Origin: Actinomycetota bacterium
GTDB taxonomy: Bacteria > Actinomycetota > Actinomycetes > Streptosporangiales > Streptosporangiaceae
NCBI GenBank assembly: GCA_003168295.1
Contig: PMST01000114.1
Coordinates: 4,249 to 10,024 of the forward strand
Length of the DNA stretch: 5,776 bases
Direction of reading: 5' to 3'
This document shows positions 5,128 to 5,776 of the stretch, in pieces. The number at the start of each line of letters is the position of its first letter. The first letter of the stretch is position 1. The notes below the pieces were generated by a model, which did not search any database, was not told the origin of the DNA, and saw only the letters and a program-made list of their open reading frames with translations. A program made the translations under genes and the position numbers.

Positions 5128-5776
5128 CGTCGTGCTCCTTCGTCCCGCGCGGCAGCAGCAGCGACACCGCGAGCAGCAGCCCGAACAGCGACAGCCCGGC
5201 CAGGACATACGCGTTGCCTGCGATGAGCGCCAGGCCGTGCCAGTGGTATTCGGGGAACCACGGCCGGTCGCCGTACCAGTCGTAGTAGTAGGGGTTGGTG
5301 TTCTTCGGGATCCAGACCAGGCCGAGTGAATCGTGGCCGAGGTTGGGCTTGACCCCGAACAGGCTCGTCGGCCATGCGCCGAACCAGGCCACGATGGCCA
5401 CGGCCAGCAGCCCGCACGTCCACGCGAACCGCCTGGCTCCCGTTTGCCAGAACCGTACGCCGTAGTGCGCGGCCACGACCGCGCCAGGCGCGATCCACAC
5501 CCAGTGGTGATCCCAGCTGATCGGCGAGACCAGCAGCCCGGTCAGCGCCGCCATCAGCAGCCCGGGCACCGGGTGGCCTTTTCTGTCGAACAGCGCGGCG
5601 GCGGTGACGCCGACCGCGGCCACCAGCACCGCCGCCACGATCCAGGCCGGCTTGGCGCCGTTGACGCTGCCGGTCAGCCTGGTGATGATGCCCTCGAGCG
5701 ACTGGTTGCCCGCCCAGCCTTCGAATCCGGTCCTGCCGCCCTGCACGAACAGGCCGCCGAACCACCACTTGCTCGA
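5069..5776 (-). CDS. GT87/DUF2029 membrane mannosyltransferase-like protein, C-terminal part
   Basis: The last 235 residues of a polytopic glycosyltransferase are visible; the 5' end lies beyond the right edge. The GT87 family (PimE and relatives) transfers mannose from polyprenyl-phosphate-mannose to lipids or glycans at the outer face of the membrane. Counting from the edge, GNQSLEG at 23-29 and SPISWDHHWVW at 84-94 are typical GT87 motifs. Hydrophobic segments lie near 44-63, 72-86, 92-106, 117-133 and 182-208. A Tyr/Trp-rich loop (about 155-180, with NPYYYDW and YHWHG) separates the last two and should face outside. The tail after LLLPR is charged and ends at a TGA at 5069-5071. The final 59 bases overlap the start of the hydrolase gene in another frame, so the tail's sequence is constrained by that gene. 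The catalytic N-terminal region is not in the window, so activity and acceptor cannot be judged. Confidence 0.85.
   Translation of the reverse strand, partial: SSKWWFGGLFVQGGRTGFEGWAGNQSLEGIITRLTGSVNGAKPAWIVAAVLVAAVGVTAAALFDRKGHPVPGLLMAALTGLLVSPISWDHHWVWIAPGAVVAAHYGVRFWQTGARRFAWTCGLLAVAIVAWFGAWPTSLFGVKPNLGHDSLGLVWIPKNTNPYYYDWYGDRPWFPEYHWHGLALIAGNAYVLAGLSLFGLLLAVSLLLPRGTKEHDDEPGPDQAGQRGHLRLPAA
5135..5140 (-). promoter_or_regulatory. Ribosome binding site that sets the hydrolase start
   Basis: AAGGAG on the minus strand, seven bases before the ATG at 5127. It lies within the last codons of the GT87 gene, so ribosomes finishing that gene pass over it. Confidence 0.8.

Noticed and set aside
5128..5208. 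An N-terminal extension of the hydrolase rich in Cys and Arg
   Set aside because: It is the GT87 membrane segment read in another frame. A strong ribosome binding site points to the ATG at 5127.
1..5776. A defence system, biosynthetic cluster or mobile element
   Set aside because: No transposase, integrase, toxin-antitoxin, nuclease-helicase pair or terminal repeats are visible; the recognised genes are housekeeping types.

Overview
The window is very GC-rich. Its gene families (an actinobacterial-type thiolase, a mycothiol-linked DinB-like protein, a GT87 mannosyltransferase-like membrane protein and an actinobacterial-type PolX) point to a high-GC actinomycete chromosome. All six recognisable genes are on the minus strand, so transcription runs from right to left. 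There is no tRNA, rRNA, insertion sequence, CRISPR array or gene-free stretch above 50 bases.

In transcription order from the right edge: (1) the C-terminal part of a GT87/DUF2029 membrane glycosyltransferase, cut by the window end. (2) A metallo-beta-lactamase-fold hydrolase whose start lies inside the end of gene 1. (3) A full-length family X DNA polymerase with a PHP phosphoesterase domain, starting 4 bases after the stop of gene 2. (4) After 48 bases, a small RDD-family membrane protein. (5) After 30 bases, a TIGR03086/maleylpyruvate-isomerase-like metal-binding protein. (6) After 47 bases, an acetyl-CoA acyltransferase (thiolase) of the kind that usually sits upstream of fadB, which would lie just beyond the left edge.

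Genes 1-3 overlap or nearly touch and look translationally coupled. Genes 4-5 look like a second unit. The thiolase has its own strong ribosome binding site and an inverted repeat in its leader. The functions (cell-envelope glycosylation, hydrolase, DNA repair, membrane protein, thiol-dependent enzyme, beta-oxidation) do not form one pathway, so this reads as ordinary core chromosome rather than a dedicated system.

The most unusual feature is a 108-bp array of twelve 9-bp units, partly AT-rich, inserted in frame in gene 5. It adds a proline-phased tripeptide repeat to an otherwise normal small enzyme fold. Islands of A/T-ending codons also occur in the PolX and hydrolase genes, and the PolX island falls exactly at the junction between its polymerase and PHP halves. 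I found no convincing sign of a new multi-gene system.
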